This document shows, in pieces, positions 51,181 to 60,190 of a stretch of 64,000 nt of DNA (position 1 is its first letter; the number at the start of each line of letters is the position of its first letter). This DNA is from JAAXHB01 sp965221635 (GTDB lineage Bacteria > Actinomycetota > Acidimicrobiia > Acidimicrobiales > Aldehydirespiratoraceae): contig OZ244902.1 of assembly GCA_965221635.1 (NCBI GenBank), forward strand, positions 1,240,001-1,304,000, read 5' to 3'. The translations under genes were made by a program, and so were the position numbers. The notes below the pieces were generated by a model, which worked only from the letters and a program-made list of their open reading frames with translations, did no database searches and had not been told where the DNA came from.

Positions 51181-52124
51181 ACGACTCGGTGTTGATCCTG
51201 TCGGTGGTGAGCGCCGTGGCCGCGGGAACTCCGATCCTGTTCGCCACCCTCGGTGAGATCATCACCGAACGCTCCGGCGTGATGAACCTGGGCGTGGAGG
51301 GGATGATGCTCATCGGAGGCGTCACCGGCTTCTGGGCCGGGGTTCACACCGGTGACCTGTGGGTGTCGCTGGCGGTGGGTGGCCTCGCCGGGGCGGCGCT
51401 GAGCGCGATCCATGGACTGTTGGCGATCTCTCTGCGGGTGAACCAGATCGTGTCGGGGTTGGCGCTGGTGATAGTGGGCAGCGGACTCTCCGCGTTTTGG
51501 GGCAGCAGCGGCGACACTCCGCTGATTCAGGCATCCAACGGGGTGACGGTCGACCCGATCCTGCCGGGGTGGCTTCGCGACCTGGAGGTTGTGGGGCCGG
51601 TGCTGTTCGGCCACGACGTGGTGGTGTACGCGTCTTGGCTGATCACCGCGGGGGCTGCCTACTTCCTGTACCGCACCAACCCGGGCTTGTCGCTCAGGGC
51701 GGTTGGCGAGGATCCCGCCACAGCCGACGCCGCGGGAATATCGGTTACCAAGGTGCGTTACGTCTCCACGCTGATCGGAGGCTTCGGCGCCGGGATCGGC
51801 GGCGCCTACCTGGTGTTGGCGGTGCTGGGAACGTGGCAAACCGGGGTCACCGCCGGCGCGGGATGGATAGCGGTTGCGCTGGTGATCCTGGCGGGGTGGC
51901 GGGCCTGGCCGGCGCTCGCCGCGGCGTACGTGTTCGGTGCGTTGAGGTCGCTTGGTTTCACATTGCAAATCGCCGGGGTGGAAGTGCCGTCGGACTTCTT
52001 GAGCATGATCCCCTTCGTGATCACCTTCATCGTGGTGATCGTGGTGTCGGCCAACCCCAGCAGAGCCCGCCGGGTGCAGGCGCCCGCGAGCCTCGGGGAG
52101 CCCTACTCGCGCGAAGCCAGATAA
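51177..52124 (+). CDS. ABC importer permease 2 (nucleoside type)
   Basis: Second permease, 315 residues, about eight helices. GEIITERSGVMNLGVEGMMLIG is the family mark, and NPGLSLRAVGEDPATADAAGI is the coupling loop contacting the ATPase. GTG 51177 overlaps the previous stop. It completes the cassette receptor-ATPase-permease-permease. Confidence 0.9.
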   Translation: MNDSVLILSVVSAVAAGTPILFATLGEIITERSGVMNLGVEGMMLIGGVTGFWAGVHTGDLWVSLAVGGLAGAALSAIHGLLAISLRVNQIVSGLALVIVGSGLSAFWGSSGDTPLIQASNGVTVDPILPGWLRDLEVVGPVLFGHDVVVYASWLITAGAAYFLYRTNPGLSLRAVGEDPATADAAGISVTKVRYVSTLIGGFGAGIGGAYLVLAVLGTWQTGVTAGAGWIAVALVILAGWRAWPALAAAYVFGALRSLGFTLQIAGVEVPSDFLSMIPFVITFIVVIVVSANPSRARRVQAPASLGEPYSREAR

Positions 52125-52273
52125 CCGCGGCGCCGGCCCGTCCCCTCGGCGCCGGGCGACGTGGTTCGATCCCTCGGGTTGAGCGGTCGATCCCCGGCGC
52201 GGGCCGCGGCGGCTTGCTGCGGGCAGTCCGTGGCGGGCACTTGCGGGCCGGTCGGCAGGGCTTGACGGGCCGG

Positions 52274-52290
52274 TAGTGTGCGGGGCGATG
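52274..52290 (+). promoter_or_regulatory. leaderless -10 element of the MoxR/ChlI-like gene
   Basis: TAGTGT (52274-52279), 8 nt, then ATG 52288. Confidence 0.55.
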
Positions 52291-53802
52291 TCGGCCAAGG
52301 CGCGCTCGTCTTCTCCGCAGCGTCCGGCGACGTTGGGGCACTTGCGGGCCTCGGGATGGAAGTCGATCCCGGTGCGCGAAGAGATGCGTCGCAATGCCAT
52401 TGCCCGCATTCGTGGCGACGTGCCGATCATGGAGGGAATCCTCGGCTACGAGAACACTGTCGTGCCGCAAGTGGAGAACGCCCTGATCGCCGGTCACGAC
52501 CTGATCTTGTTGGGTGAGCGTGGCCAGGCCAAGACCCGCATGATCCGCTCGCTCACCGAACTTCTCGACGAGTGGATGCCGGTGGTGGCCGGATCCGAGA
52601 TCAACGACGACCCGTACGCGCCGGTGTCGGCCCATGCCAAGGCGCTGGTGGCCGAACACGGCGACCACACCGAGATCGCCTGGGTGCATCGCAGCGACCG
52701 ATTCGGCGAGAAGCTCGCCACCCCTGACACGTCCATCGCGGATCTGATCGGCGAGGTGGATCCCATCAAGGTGGCCGAGGGGCGTTACCTGTCCGACGAG
52801 CTCACCGTTCACTACGGACTGGTGCCGCGCACCAATCGGGGCGTGTTCGCCATCAACGAGCTTCCCGACCTGGCCGAGCGCATCCAGGTGGGCCTTCTCA
52901 ACGTGCTCGAGGAACGCGACGTTCAGATCCGCGGTTACAAGGTGCGCCTGCCTCTCGATGTGATGTTGGTGGCCACCGCCAATCCAGAGGACTACACCAA
53001 CCGGGGTCGCATCATCACCCCGCTCAAGGATCGTTTCGGCGCGCAGGTGCGCACCCACTACCCCCTCGACACCGGAACCGAAGCGGCCATAGTCGCGCAG
53101 GAGGCCGATCCCGTGATCCCCGCCGACGGGGATCGATCCGTGGACACTGCCGGCGGCGACGAGGCGGGCTTGTCGTTGACTGTGCCTTCTTTCATGACCG
53201 AGATCGTGGTGGGCCTCACCCACGTGGCCCGGTCAAGTTCGCAGGTGTCGCAACGTTCGGGTGTCTCGGTGCGCCTGAGTATCTCCAACCACGAAACGAT
53301 GGTGGCCAACGCAGCGCGTCGCACGCTGCGCCGTGGCGGTGATCACGTGGTTCCACGGGTGACCGACCTGGAGGCGCTGCCGGCGTCCACGGCGGGCAAA
53401 GTGGAAATGGACACCCTCGACGAAGGCCGCGACGACGAGATCCTGCAGCGTTTCGTGGCCGCTGCGGTGCTCGGCGTGTTCCGTGAGCGGGTGCCGCCCC
53501 ACACCCACAAAGCGGTGGTGGACGCCTTCGACGAAGACCTGGTGGTGGACGTGGGCGAGGACGTGGACGACGACGCCTACTGCGACCTGGTGCGCGAAGT
53601 TCCCGCTCTGGCCGAGCCTGTGGCTGCGCTGCTCGACGGAGAGTCCCGGTCGGATTCCCCGGCGCTGGTGGCCGCAGCGGTGGAACTGGTGCTGGAGGGG
53701 CTTCACCTCACCAAGAGGCTCAACAAGGACTCTGTGGGCCCACGGGCACAGTTCCGTGCCCGCAAACGCCCCGGCAACCAGTCCTCCGGCGCGTCCTCCT
53801 AG
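52288..53802 (+). CDS. MoxR/magnesium-chelatase-type AAA+ ATPase
   Basis: AAA+ ATPase of 504 residues in the ChlI/MoxR clade, which works with VWA-domain proteins to remodel or metallate partners. The Walker A position reads LLGERGQAKTRMIRSL (GxxGxAKT), the Walker B region GVFAINELPDLAERIQVGLLNVLEE (NELP in place of DE), sensor 1 MLVATANPEDYTNRGRI, then a lid with RSGVSVRLSISNHE. The NEL form of Walker B is seen in several ChlI-like clades. A VWA partner is encoded 3.2 kb downstream. Leaderless start at 52288. Confidence 0.85.
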   Translation: MSAKARSSSPQRPATLGHLRASGWKSIPVREEMRRNAIARIRGDVPIMEGILGYENTVVPQVENALIAGHDLILLGERGQAKTRMIRSLTELLDEWMPVVAGSEINDDPYAPVSAHAKALVAEHGDHTEIAWVHRSDRFGEKLATPDTSIADLIGEVDPIKVAEGRYLSDELTVHYGLVPRTNRGVFAINELPDLAERIQVGLLNVLEERDVQIRGYKVRLPLDVMLVATANPEDYTNRGRIITPLKDRFGAQVRTHYPLDTGTEAAIVAQEADPVIPADGDRSVDTAGGDEAGLSLTVPSFMTEIVVGLTHVARSSSQVSQRSGVSVRLSISNHETMVANAARRTLRRGGDHVVPRVTDLEALPASTAGKVEMDTLDEGRDDEILQRFVAAAVLGVFRERVPPHTHKAVVDAFDEDLVVDVGEDVDDDAYCDLVREVPALAEPVAALLDGESRSDSPALVAAAVELVLEGLHLTKRLNKDSVGPRAQFRARKRPGNQSSGASS

Positions 53803-53923
53803 CGCGCCGAGACCGGCCCCCGTTGCGGGCCGTGTCGGTCGTCCCCGGCGGTGGCTTGATCCGCGAGACGCGGCGGCCGGATTGGGGGTGGTTAGATCCG
53901 CGCGCCGTGGCGTTGGCGGGTGA

Positions 53924-54766
53924 CTAGTCGCGCAGGGTGAAGGTGCCTGCGTCGAAAACGACCTTGTCTCCGACACGGGTTTGGAACATCACCCTGTCGG
54001 CCTCTTCCCACATGTGAACGTCGAGGCGCTGTCCGGGCAGAACCGGCGCCCTGAAACGTCCGCCCATCGAACCGAACCGTGCCGGGTCGCTGTCACACAG
54101 CGTGTGCAACAGCGCCCGTCCGCTCACCCCGAAGGTACACAGGCCGTGCAGGATGGGCGTCTCGAAACCGGCCATCGCCGAGAACTGCGGATCGGAGTGC
54201 AGAGGGTTGCGGTCGCCGTTGAGGCGGTACAGCAACGCCTGATCGGTGCGGGTGTCGTAACCGGTCACATGATCGGGGTTTCGCTCGGGCACCTTCCAGG
54301 TGTTGGCAGGCCCCCGGTCGCCGCCCCAGCCTCCTTCGCCGCCGATGAACAAGCCCGACCGGCCGGTCCACATCGGTTGGCCCTGGTGGTCGCGCACGTT
54401 GGTTTCCAATATCACCAGCGCGGCCTTGATCTTGTCGTAGATGGCGGCCACCCGGCTCTGAGCAATCGCGGATCCCTCCGCCGGCACTTCCTGGTGCAGT
54501 TCGATGTGCTGCTCGCCGTGAAGCAGACGGGCCAGGTCGAAGTCGCCGAAGTCGGGGGTTCGGCCACCGCCGAGCACCACCACCTGGGTGGGCAGGGCGC
54601 GCTGGGACACCCCGATGCTGTTTTCGGTGGTGAACTCCAACTCGAAACCGGTGGGATCCGAAGCGCCGGCGCCCACGCCAAGCGCATAAAGCAGGCTCTG
54701 CTGGGACGTCCAGGCGATCTCGGCTTCCTCGCCTACGGCGCCTGCTGCGTCAGGGTTGATGGGCAC
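53924..54766 (-). CDS. MaoC-type (R)-enoyl-CoA hydratase, double hot-dog
   Basis: 280-residue hydratase resembling the hydratase-2 part of eukaryotic multifunctional enzyme 2 and actinobacterial steroid or fatty-acid hydratases. Residues 1-140 form the non-catalytic hot-dog domain; the catalytic domain holds YRLNGDRNPLHSDPQFSAMAGFETPILHGLC split as NGDRNPLHSDP and PILHGLCTFG, with the hydratase Asp-His pair (D..N..H). GTG 54766 is chosen because GGGAGGA lies 6 nt upstream. It is divergent from the PhyH-rhodanese fusion gene. Confidence 0.88.
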   Translation of the reverse strand: MPINPDAAGAVGEEAEIAWTSQQSLLYALGVGAGASDPTGFELEFTTENSIGVSQRALPTQVVVLGGGRTPDFGDFDLARLLHGEQHIELHQEVPAEGSAIAQSRVAAIYDKIKAALVILETNVRDHQGQPMWTGRSGLFIGGEGGWGGDRGPANTWKVPERNPDHVTGYDTRTDQALLYRLNGDRNPLHSDPQFSAMAGFETPILHGLCTFGVSGRALLHTLCDSDPARFGSMGGRFRAPVLPGQRLDVHMWEEADRVMFQTRVGDKVVFDAGTFTLRD

Positions 54767-54972
54767 GCTGATTCCTCCCGAGTTGTGACGATGACTGGTG
54801 TGTCCGCCGCCCGAAACTAGCCGCCAAGGTGTGCAGGCGTGCCGGTGGTCGTGATTGTCGATTGTGTGTGCGCCGCCCGCCGCCGCCGGAGTTGGTGCGC
54901 GCCGCTTCGAGCAAGTCACCCGCCGCGGGCCGCCGGTACCGTTTGAGACCGGCCAGCACAGGGGGAGAGCAG

Positions 54973-56832
54973 TTGTCGGTGAGGTTCAACAACGAATCAG
55001 GCGAGCCGCCCGCCGGGGCTGCGGCAGGGCCGACCGGGCATCGTTTGTGGCGCCAGGATTGCCGCCTGGAGGACTTGCGCGCCCTTGTGGAACAGCCCGC
55101 CGACCCCGCCCGTTACCCGCTGGCGGTGCGCCTCGATCACGGCATCCCCACCTACGACTGCCCGGCCTTGGTGCCATCGGATGCGGCTTCGGCGCCTTCG
55201 GCTGGGGCTGCCAACGGTGCCCTCGGCGCCGGCGATGCCGATGAAGGTGCCAGCCTGCGTGACGCATTTCGTGACGAGTTGACCTCGGCGCTGGTGGACG
55301 GCCCCGGAATTGTGGTGCTCCAAGGTGCCGTTGACCCCCAGGCGGTGAACCGGGCCACGGAGGTGTTCTGGGACCTCATCGCCCAGCAGCGCGCAGGTGG
55401 CGGCCCCGCGGGTGATCACTACGGCAAACCGGGCGCCAACGACCGCATCTGGAACGCGCTGGAGAAGCTGGCCCTGGCCGATCCGGATGCCTTCGTGGAC
55501 TATCACGCCTCGGACGCGGTGGCAGTGGCGTGCGAGGCGTGGCTCGGGCCGCGCTATCAGGTGACCGAGCAGGTGAACGTGGTGAACCCCGGCGGCGAGG
55601 CCCAGCATCCGCACCGCGACTACCACATGGGTTTCCTCACCGACGACGAAGCCGAGCAGTTCCCTCGCCACGCGCACGGGTTGTCACCCTGGCTCACCTT
55701 GCAAGGCGCGATCGCGCATTGCGACATGCGCACCGACTCGGGGCCCACGATGTACCTGCCCCATTCCCACAAGTACGAGTTGGGCTACCTGGCCTGGAGG
55801 CGCCCCGAGTTCGTGGACTACTTCCGGAAGCGGTACGTGCAGCTTGCGCTTCGCACCGGCGATGCCGTGTTCTTCAGCCCGGCGATCTTCCATGCCGCCG
55901 GCACCAACCGCACCCCCCTCCAGCGTCGCATCGCCAACTTGTTGCAGATCTCATCGGCGTTCGGCAGGGCCACCGAGGCGATCGACCGCACCCGCATCGT
56001 GAACGCCGTGTACCCGGCTCTGAGAGATCGGGTGGCCGCCGGGCGGCTCAGCGGTCGAGCCGTTGCCAATGTGGTGGCCGCGAGCGCCGAGGGTTACGCC
56101 TTCCCCACCGACCTCGACCAGGACCAGCCGGTGGACGGCCTGGCCCCACCCTCACAAGCCGATCTGCTGCACCGGGCGCTGCGCGAGCTGTGGCCGCCCG
56201 AGAGGCTCCGGCGCGAAATGCTGCTGCAGAACCGTCGCCGTCGCAAGGGTCACAGCGCCAACCGGACGCTGAACGAAATGCTCGCCGATGCCCAGGCTGA
56301 GGTGGCGGCGGTGAGCCCGGCAGACCTTGCTGTTGTCGTGGGCCTGGCAGCAACCCCCCGAAGCGCAGCCGAGCCCGCTGCGGCCACCGGCGCCAACGAC
56401 CATGGCGACACCGCCACCCAACCCGACACTGCACTCAATGCCGACGAAGAGGCGGCCGGAGCCACCGGTCACGGGTCGCCCGCGGGCTCCGGCGACCCGC
56501 ACGAGTTCTTCGGCGCAAGTGACGAACCGTTGGTGATCGACGTGCGTGACTTCGATGATCGTGAGCGCACCGGCATGATTCCCGGGTCGGTACACGTGCC
56601 GCTGATTGCTTTGGAGTGGCGCCTCGACCTCGACTCGGATCACGCCCATCCGGCTGTGAAGTCCCACGATCAACGGTTGGTGTTCGTGTGCAACGAGGGG
56701 TTCAAGTCGCTACTGGTGGCCGACACCGCACGCAGCCTCGGCTTCGCACGGGTGGCCGATCTTGCCGGTGGCATCGACGCCTGGGTGAAGCAGGGCTATC
56801 CGGTGGTGGCGCCCGAACGATCCCGCGACTAA
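54973..56832 (+). CDS. Phytanoyl-CoA dioxygenase-like protein fused to a rhodanese domain
   Basis: 619-residue fusion. The N-terminal 100 residues are variable; about 95-330 is a PhyH-type Fe(II)/2-oxoglutarate oxygenase with HPHRDYHMG (HxD) and FFSPAIFHAAGTNRT (distal His). A helical middle part (about 340-450) and an Ala/Gly linker lead to a rhodanese domain (about 515-615): LVIDVRDFDDRERTGMIPGSVHVPL and the active-site Cys in FVCNEGFKS, then GFARVADLAGGIDAWVKQGYPV. A link between hydroxylation and sulfur transfer is not something I know for this family. TTG 54973 has GGGGGAG upstream; GTG 54979 is an alternative. Confidence 0.78.
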   Translation: MSVRFNNESGEPPAGAAAGPTGHRLWRQDCRLEDLRALVEQPADPARYPLAVRLDHGIPTYDCPALVPSDAASAPSAGAANGALGAGDADEGASLRDAFRDELTSALVDGPGIVVLQGAVDPQAVNRATEVFWDLIAQQRAGGGPAGDHYGKPGANDRIWNALEKLALADPDAFVDYHASDAVAVACEAWLGPRYQVTEQVNVVNPGGEAQHPHRDYHMGFLTDDEAEQFPRHAHGLSPWLTLQGAIAHCDMRTDSGPTMYLPHSHKYELGYLAWRRPEFVDYFRKRYVQLALRTGDAVFFSPAIFHAAGTNRTPLQRRIANLLQISSAFGRATEAIDRTRIVNAVYPALRDRVAAGRLSGRAVANVVAASAEGYAFPTDLDQDQPVDGLAPPSQADLLHRALRELWPPERLRREMLLQNRRRRKGHSANRTLNEMLADAQAEVAAVSPADLAVVVGLAATPRSAAEPAAATGANDHGDTATQPDTALNADEEAAGATGHGSPAGSGDPHEFFGASDEPLVIDVRDFDDRERTGMIPGSVHVPLIALEWRLDLDSDHAHPAVKSHDQRLVFVCNEGFKSLLVADTARSLGFARVADLAGGIDAWVKQGYPVVAPERSRD

Positions 56833-57011
56833 CACACCCCTTTGGCCCGCGGGCCTGCCGTGATCGGCGCAGGTGGTGGTGTTCCCCCCGAAAGCACCGG
56901 AGTACACGTCGGCCTCGGCCGCAGGCATGCGAGCATCGTCGCGAGTGGTGATGCTCGCCGTGACGCCACCGGCGCGACCCCTTGACGGCGGCGGGTTTGC
57001 AGGCTGGGCGT

Positions 57012-57026
57012 TAGGGTCGCGCCATG
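57012..57026 (+). promoter_or_regulatory. leaderless -10 element of the VWA gene
   Basis: TAGGGT (57012-57017), 6 nt, then ATG 57024. Confidence 0.6.
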
Positions 57027-59090
57027 GCCCTCGGCGCCTGGCGCAGCAAAGGCCGATCCCTGCGCAGCGAACCGCTACCCAACCGGTTCACCTATTCGCG
57101 CTGGGACGGCACCCAGACAGGCTTCGACCTGGACGCCGACCACTTGTTCGAACTGCTCGGCGACGACCTGCTCTACCACGGCGACGTTGCCGCGGCGCTG
57201 CGTCGCCTGATGGCCGACGGCCTCACCGACCGCGACGGGCGCTCCATGGTGGGCCTGCGCGAAATGCTCGAGAAGCTGCGCCGCCGCAGGCGTGAACTGC
57301 TGGACAATCACGACCTCGGCGCGGCGTTCGAGGACATCGCCCAAGCCTTGGCCGACGTGGTGCGCACCGAACGCGAAGCGCTCGAAGACCTCGTGAACAC
57401 CGCCGAAAAGGCCGAGGCCGCCGGAGACTCCCGCCGGGCCGAACTCACCCTCGACGCCGCCGCCGAGAAAATGACCCGGCTGGAGTTGATGCCACCCGAC
57501 CTGGCCGGCCAGCTCAAAGCCTTGGAGAACTACGAATTCGAAAGCGACGAGGCCCGCCAACGCTTCGAGGAGCTCGTGTCGCAGCTGCGTGAGCAGATGA
57601 TGCAACGCTTCGTTGATCAAGTGACATCCGACGCTTCGGGGGCCGATCCCGCCGAGATGGACCGGCTCAAGAACATGCTGGCCGAACTCAACGACATGCT
57701 CACCAAGCGGGCCGCCGGCCAGGAAGTGGACTTCGACGGGTTCATGGAACGCCACGGCGATTTCTTCCCAGAGAAGCCCACCACCCTCGACGAACTGCTC
57801 GAAGTGCTGGCACGGCGCATGGCCGGCGCCCAGGCGCTGCTGAACTCGATGACCCCGTCACAGCGTGATCAACTTCAGGCCCTGTCGGATCAGCTGCTGT
57901 CCGACATGGACCTCAACTGGCAGATGAGCGAACTGGGCCGCAACCTGCAGCAGATGTTCCCGCAACTCGGTTGGGATCAGCGCTACGAATTCGGCGGGGT
58001 CGACCCGCTCGACATGGGCCACGCCGTTGACCTCATGAACGAACTGGGCGACATCGACCAGCTCGAGAGCCTGCTTCGCAACGCCACCGGCCCCGGAGCG
58101 CTGGCCGAGGCCGACACCGAAGTGGCCCGCCGGCTGCTGGGAGACGACGCCGCGCAAAGCCTGGAGCGCATGGCTGAAGCCGCGCGGCTGCTGGCCGAGG
58201 CGGGCCTGGTGGACACCCGCGAAGGACGCCTCGAGCTCACACCCAAAGCGGTGCGCAGAATCGGCCAGGGCGCCCTGCACGACTTGTTCACCAAGCTCAA
58301 CATGGATCGCCTGGGCACCCATCGTTTGCACCGCTCGGGCACCGGGCACGAGCGTCGCTTCGACACCAAGCCCTACGAGTACGGCGATCCGTTCAACCTT
58401 CACATCCCCCAAACCGTTCGCAATGCGGTGACCCGCAGCGGCCAAGGTGTGCCAGTTCGCCTCGAACCGGACGACTTCGAGGTGGAACGCACCGAGCATC
58501 TGGTGCGCTCGTCCACGGTGTTGATGCTGGACTTGTCGCTTTCGATGCCGATGCGGGACAACTTCCTGCCCGCCAAAAAAGTGGCCATGGCGCTGCACGC
58601 GCTGATATCGAGCCGCTACCCCCGCGACTACCTGGGGTTGGTGTCCTTCAGCGAGGTGGCACGCGAAATCCGAGCCGAAACCCTGCCAGAGGTGTCATGG
58701 GAATACGTTTACGGCACCAACATGCAGCACGGGTTCATGCTGGCCCGGCGAATGCTGGCCCGCCAAAGCGGCACCAAGCAGATCATCATGATCACAGACG
58801 GTGAGCCCACCGCTCACATCACCGGATCGGGTGAACCGTTCTTTTCGTACCCGCCGTCACGAGAAACGGTGAACCTCACCCTGGCAGAGGTGGCCCGCTG
58901 CACCAAAGCCGGAATCCGGATCAACACGTTCATGCTTGACGCCACCACTTACCTGCGCCGCTTCGTGGAGCACGTGACCAAGATGAACGGCGGGCGGGCT
59001 TTCTTCACCACCAACCAGACTCTTGGCGACTACGTGCTGGTGGACTTCGTGGAACAGAAACGCAACCAGGTGCGAGCCGCCCGCCGCTGA
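57024..59090 (+). CDS. VWA-domain protein, partner of MoxR/ChlI-type ATPase
   Basis: 688-residue soluble protein. Residues 1-480 are helical, charged and coiled-coil-prone (KLRRRRRELLDNHDLGAAFEDIAQ). The C-terminal VWA domain (about 490-680) has the MIDAS motif VLMLDLSLSMPMRDNF (DxSxS), the Thr position in SRYPRDYLGLVSFSE, and the Asp site IIMITDGEPTAH, so it should bind a divalent metal. With the ATPase encoded at 52288 it forms a probable MoxR-VWA chaperone pair. Cargo is unknown. Leaderless ATG 57024. Confidence 0.85.
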   Translation: MALGAWRSKGRSLRSEPLPNRFTYSRWDGTQTGFDLDADHLFELLGDDLLYHGDVAAALRRLMADGLTDRDGRSMVGLREMLEKLRRRRRELLDNHDLGAAFEDIAQALADVVRTEREALEDLVNTAEKAEAAGDSRRAELTLDAAAEKMTRLELMPPDLAGQLKALENYEFESDEARQRFEELVSQLREQMMQRFVDQVTSDASGADPAEMDRLKNMLAELNDMLTKRAAGQEVDFDGFMERHGDFFPEKPTTLDELLEVLARRMAGAQALLNSMTPSQRDQLQALSDQLLSDMDLNWQMSELGRNLQQMFPQLGWDQRYEFGGVDPLDMGHAVDLMNELGDIDQLESLLRNATGPGALAEADTEVARRLLGDDAAQSLERMAEAARLLAEAGLVDTREGRLELTPKAVRRIGQGALHDLFTKLNMDRLGTHRLHRSGTGHERRFDTKPYEYGDPFNLHIPQTVRNAVTRSGQGVPVRLEPDDFEVERTEHLVRSSTVLMLDLSLSMPMRDNFLPAKKVAMALHALISSRYPRDYLGLVSFSEVAREIRAETLPEVSWEYVYGTNMQHGFMLARRMLARQSGTKQIIMITDGEPTAHITGSGEPFFSYPPSRETVNLTLAEVARCTKAGIRINTFMLDATTYLRRFVEHVTKMNGGRAFFTTNQTLGDYVLVDFVEQKRNQVRAARR

Positions 59091-59118
59091 CCTGCTTGGA
59101 CTGTGGGCCGGGTGGCGT

Positions 59119-59448
59119 TCAGGCGGCTCCGCCGACGGCCACTTGCTGGGCAGCGTCTCGGCGAGCTTTGCGAATGCGGCGACGCTCACGCTCGCTCTTG
59201 CCTCCCCAGATGCCGAACTTCTCGCCGTTGGCCAGGGCGAACTCCAGGCACTCCTCGCGCACCACGCAGCCTCGGCACACCTCCTTGGCCTCACGGGTGG
59301 ACACCCCACGTTCGGGGTAGAACAGATCGGGATCCAAGCCGCGGCAATTGGCTTCCTTGCGCCAAGGGGTTTCGTCGGGGTCAAACGGCTGCAACGTGGA
59401 GGCGCTGCCCGGCCAGGCGACAAGCGCGGGCACTTCGGTGAGCTTCAT
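59119..59448 (-). CDS. whiB: WhiB-family iron-sulfur transcriptional regulator
   Basis: 109-residue WhiB-like protein that binds a redox- and NO-sensitive [4Fe-4S] cluster and the primary sigma factor. The four cluster cysteines are NCRGLDPDLFYP, then EVCRGCVVREEC. The turn GIWGG (usually GVWGG) is followed by a basic tail KSERERRRIRKARR for DNA contact. It is close to the WhiB1/WblE or WhiB2 type. ATG 59448 has AGGAG at 9 nt; unlike its neighbours it has a classical distant promoter and a roughly 210-nt leader. Confidence 0.93.
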   Translation of the reverse strand: MKLTEVPALVAWPGSASTLQPFDPDETPWRKEANCRGLDPDLFYPERGVSTREAKEVCRGCVVREECLEFALANGEKFGIWGGKSERERRRIRKARRDAAQQVAVGGAA

Positions 59449-59623
59449 CTTTGTTCACTCCTGTTTGAGTTGATCGGTGTTGTCCACCGTGGGCTGCTCT
59501 GGCTGGGCCGGCTGAGTCGTGCAATCTGGGCCGAGTGGTTGTGGCGGGGGTGCTGAGCCAGGACTTCCGGGCCGGTTGGTTGTGCCGGGGGTCTCGGTTG
59601 GGGATTCGGGTCTGACGAGCCTG

Positions 59624-59647
59624 GTTGCGACGAGTCTTCGTCACAAC
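59624..59647 (-). promoter_or_regulatory. Hairpin near the 5' end of the whiB leader
   Basis: On the minus strand GTTGTGACGA-AGAC-TCGTCGCAAC, a 10-bp stem (one G-T pair) beginning about 14-20 nt after the predicted transcription start. Confidence 0.55.
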
Positions 59648-59667
59648 AGTGTGATTTCAGCCATGTA

Positions 59668-59696
59668 ATTACACCATGGTGATATGACAATGTCAA
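59668..59696 (-). promoter_or_regulatory. SigA-type promoter of whiB with internal palindrome
   Basis: On the minus strand TTGACA (59696-59691), exactly 17 bp, TGTAAT (59673-59668). The palindrome CACCATGGTG (59672-59681) overlaps the -10 upstream edge and may be an operator. Confidence 0.7.
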
Positions 59697-59870
59697 CCCG
59701 TGCGGTGAAATACCTGGCGCGATCAAGTTGATTCCCGCCCACGTGTTACGGGTTGCGCGCCGCACGGGGTGGGTTCGTCGTGAGCGCCGGTCTGCGAAGT
59801 TGCGGGCACGATCTTGTGGGCCGCCGGCGCCAACCGGGACTCTGAGGCAACCGGGGCGCGGCCTTGGCGG

Positions 59871-59885
59871 TAGCCTTGGGCCATG
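59871..59885 (+). promoter_or_regulatory. leaderless -10 element of tatA
   Basis: TAGCCT (59871-59876), 6 nt, then ATG 59883. Confidence 0.6.
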
Positions 59886-60092
59886 AATCTTGGTGCACCC
59901 GAGTTGCTGATCATTTTGATACTGGTGCTGCTGGTGTTCGGCGGGGCGAAGTTGCCCAAGCTGGCGCGCTCGCTGGGCCAGGCTCAAAAGGAGTTCAAGA
60001 CCGGATTGTCAGACGAAGCCGCCGAGGCCAACCAGGCCTCGGGCCGTGAGCGCAAAGATGGTGGCAACCCGGCCAAGAACGGCTCAGCCTGA
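59883..60092 (+). CDS. tatA: Twin-arginine translocase subunit TatA
   Basis: Pore-forming component of the Tat export system. 69 residues: N-terminal helix with the conserved start LGAPELLIILILVLLVFGGAKLPKLARSLG, where FGxxKLPxLAxxLG is diagnostic, followed by an amphipathic helix and a charged tail. Its single gene is separated from tatBC, which are not in the window. Leaderless start. Confidence 0.93.
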   Translation: MNLGAPELLIILILVLLVFGGAKLPKLARSLGQAQKEFKTGLSDEAAEANQASGRERKDGGNPAKNGSA

Positions 60093-60190
60093 GTCAAGTC
60101 GTCGGCGTCCGCCCCAGGGCCCGGGACGCCGACCGGCACCGACCGGGCGTGTGGCCCGGTGCGGTGGCCTCGCCGCGGAGAGGAGCAGAA

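Noticed and set aside
52288..59090. CoxD/CoxE-type maturation pair for a molybdenum hydroxylase of methylxanthines
   Set aside because: Attractive next to a possible demethylase, but no xanthine-dehydrogenase-type genes are in the window and the ATPase is ChlI/MoxR-like without Cox-specific features.
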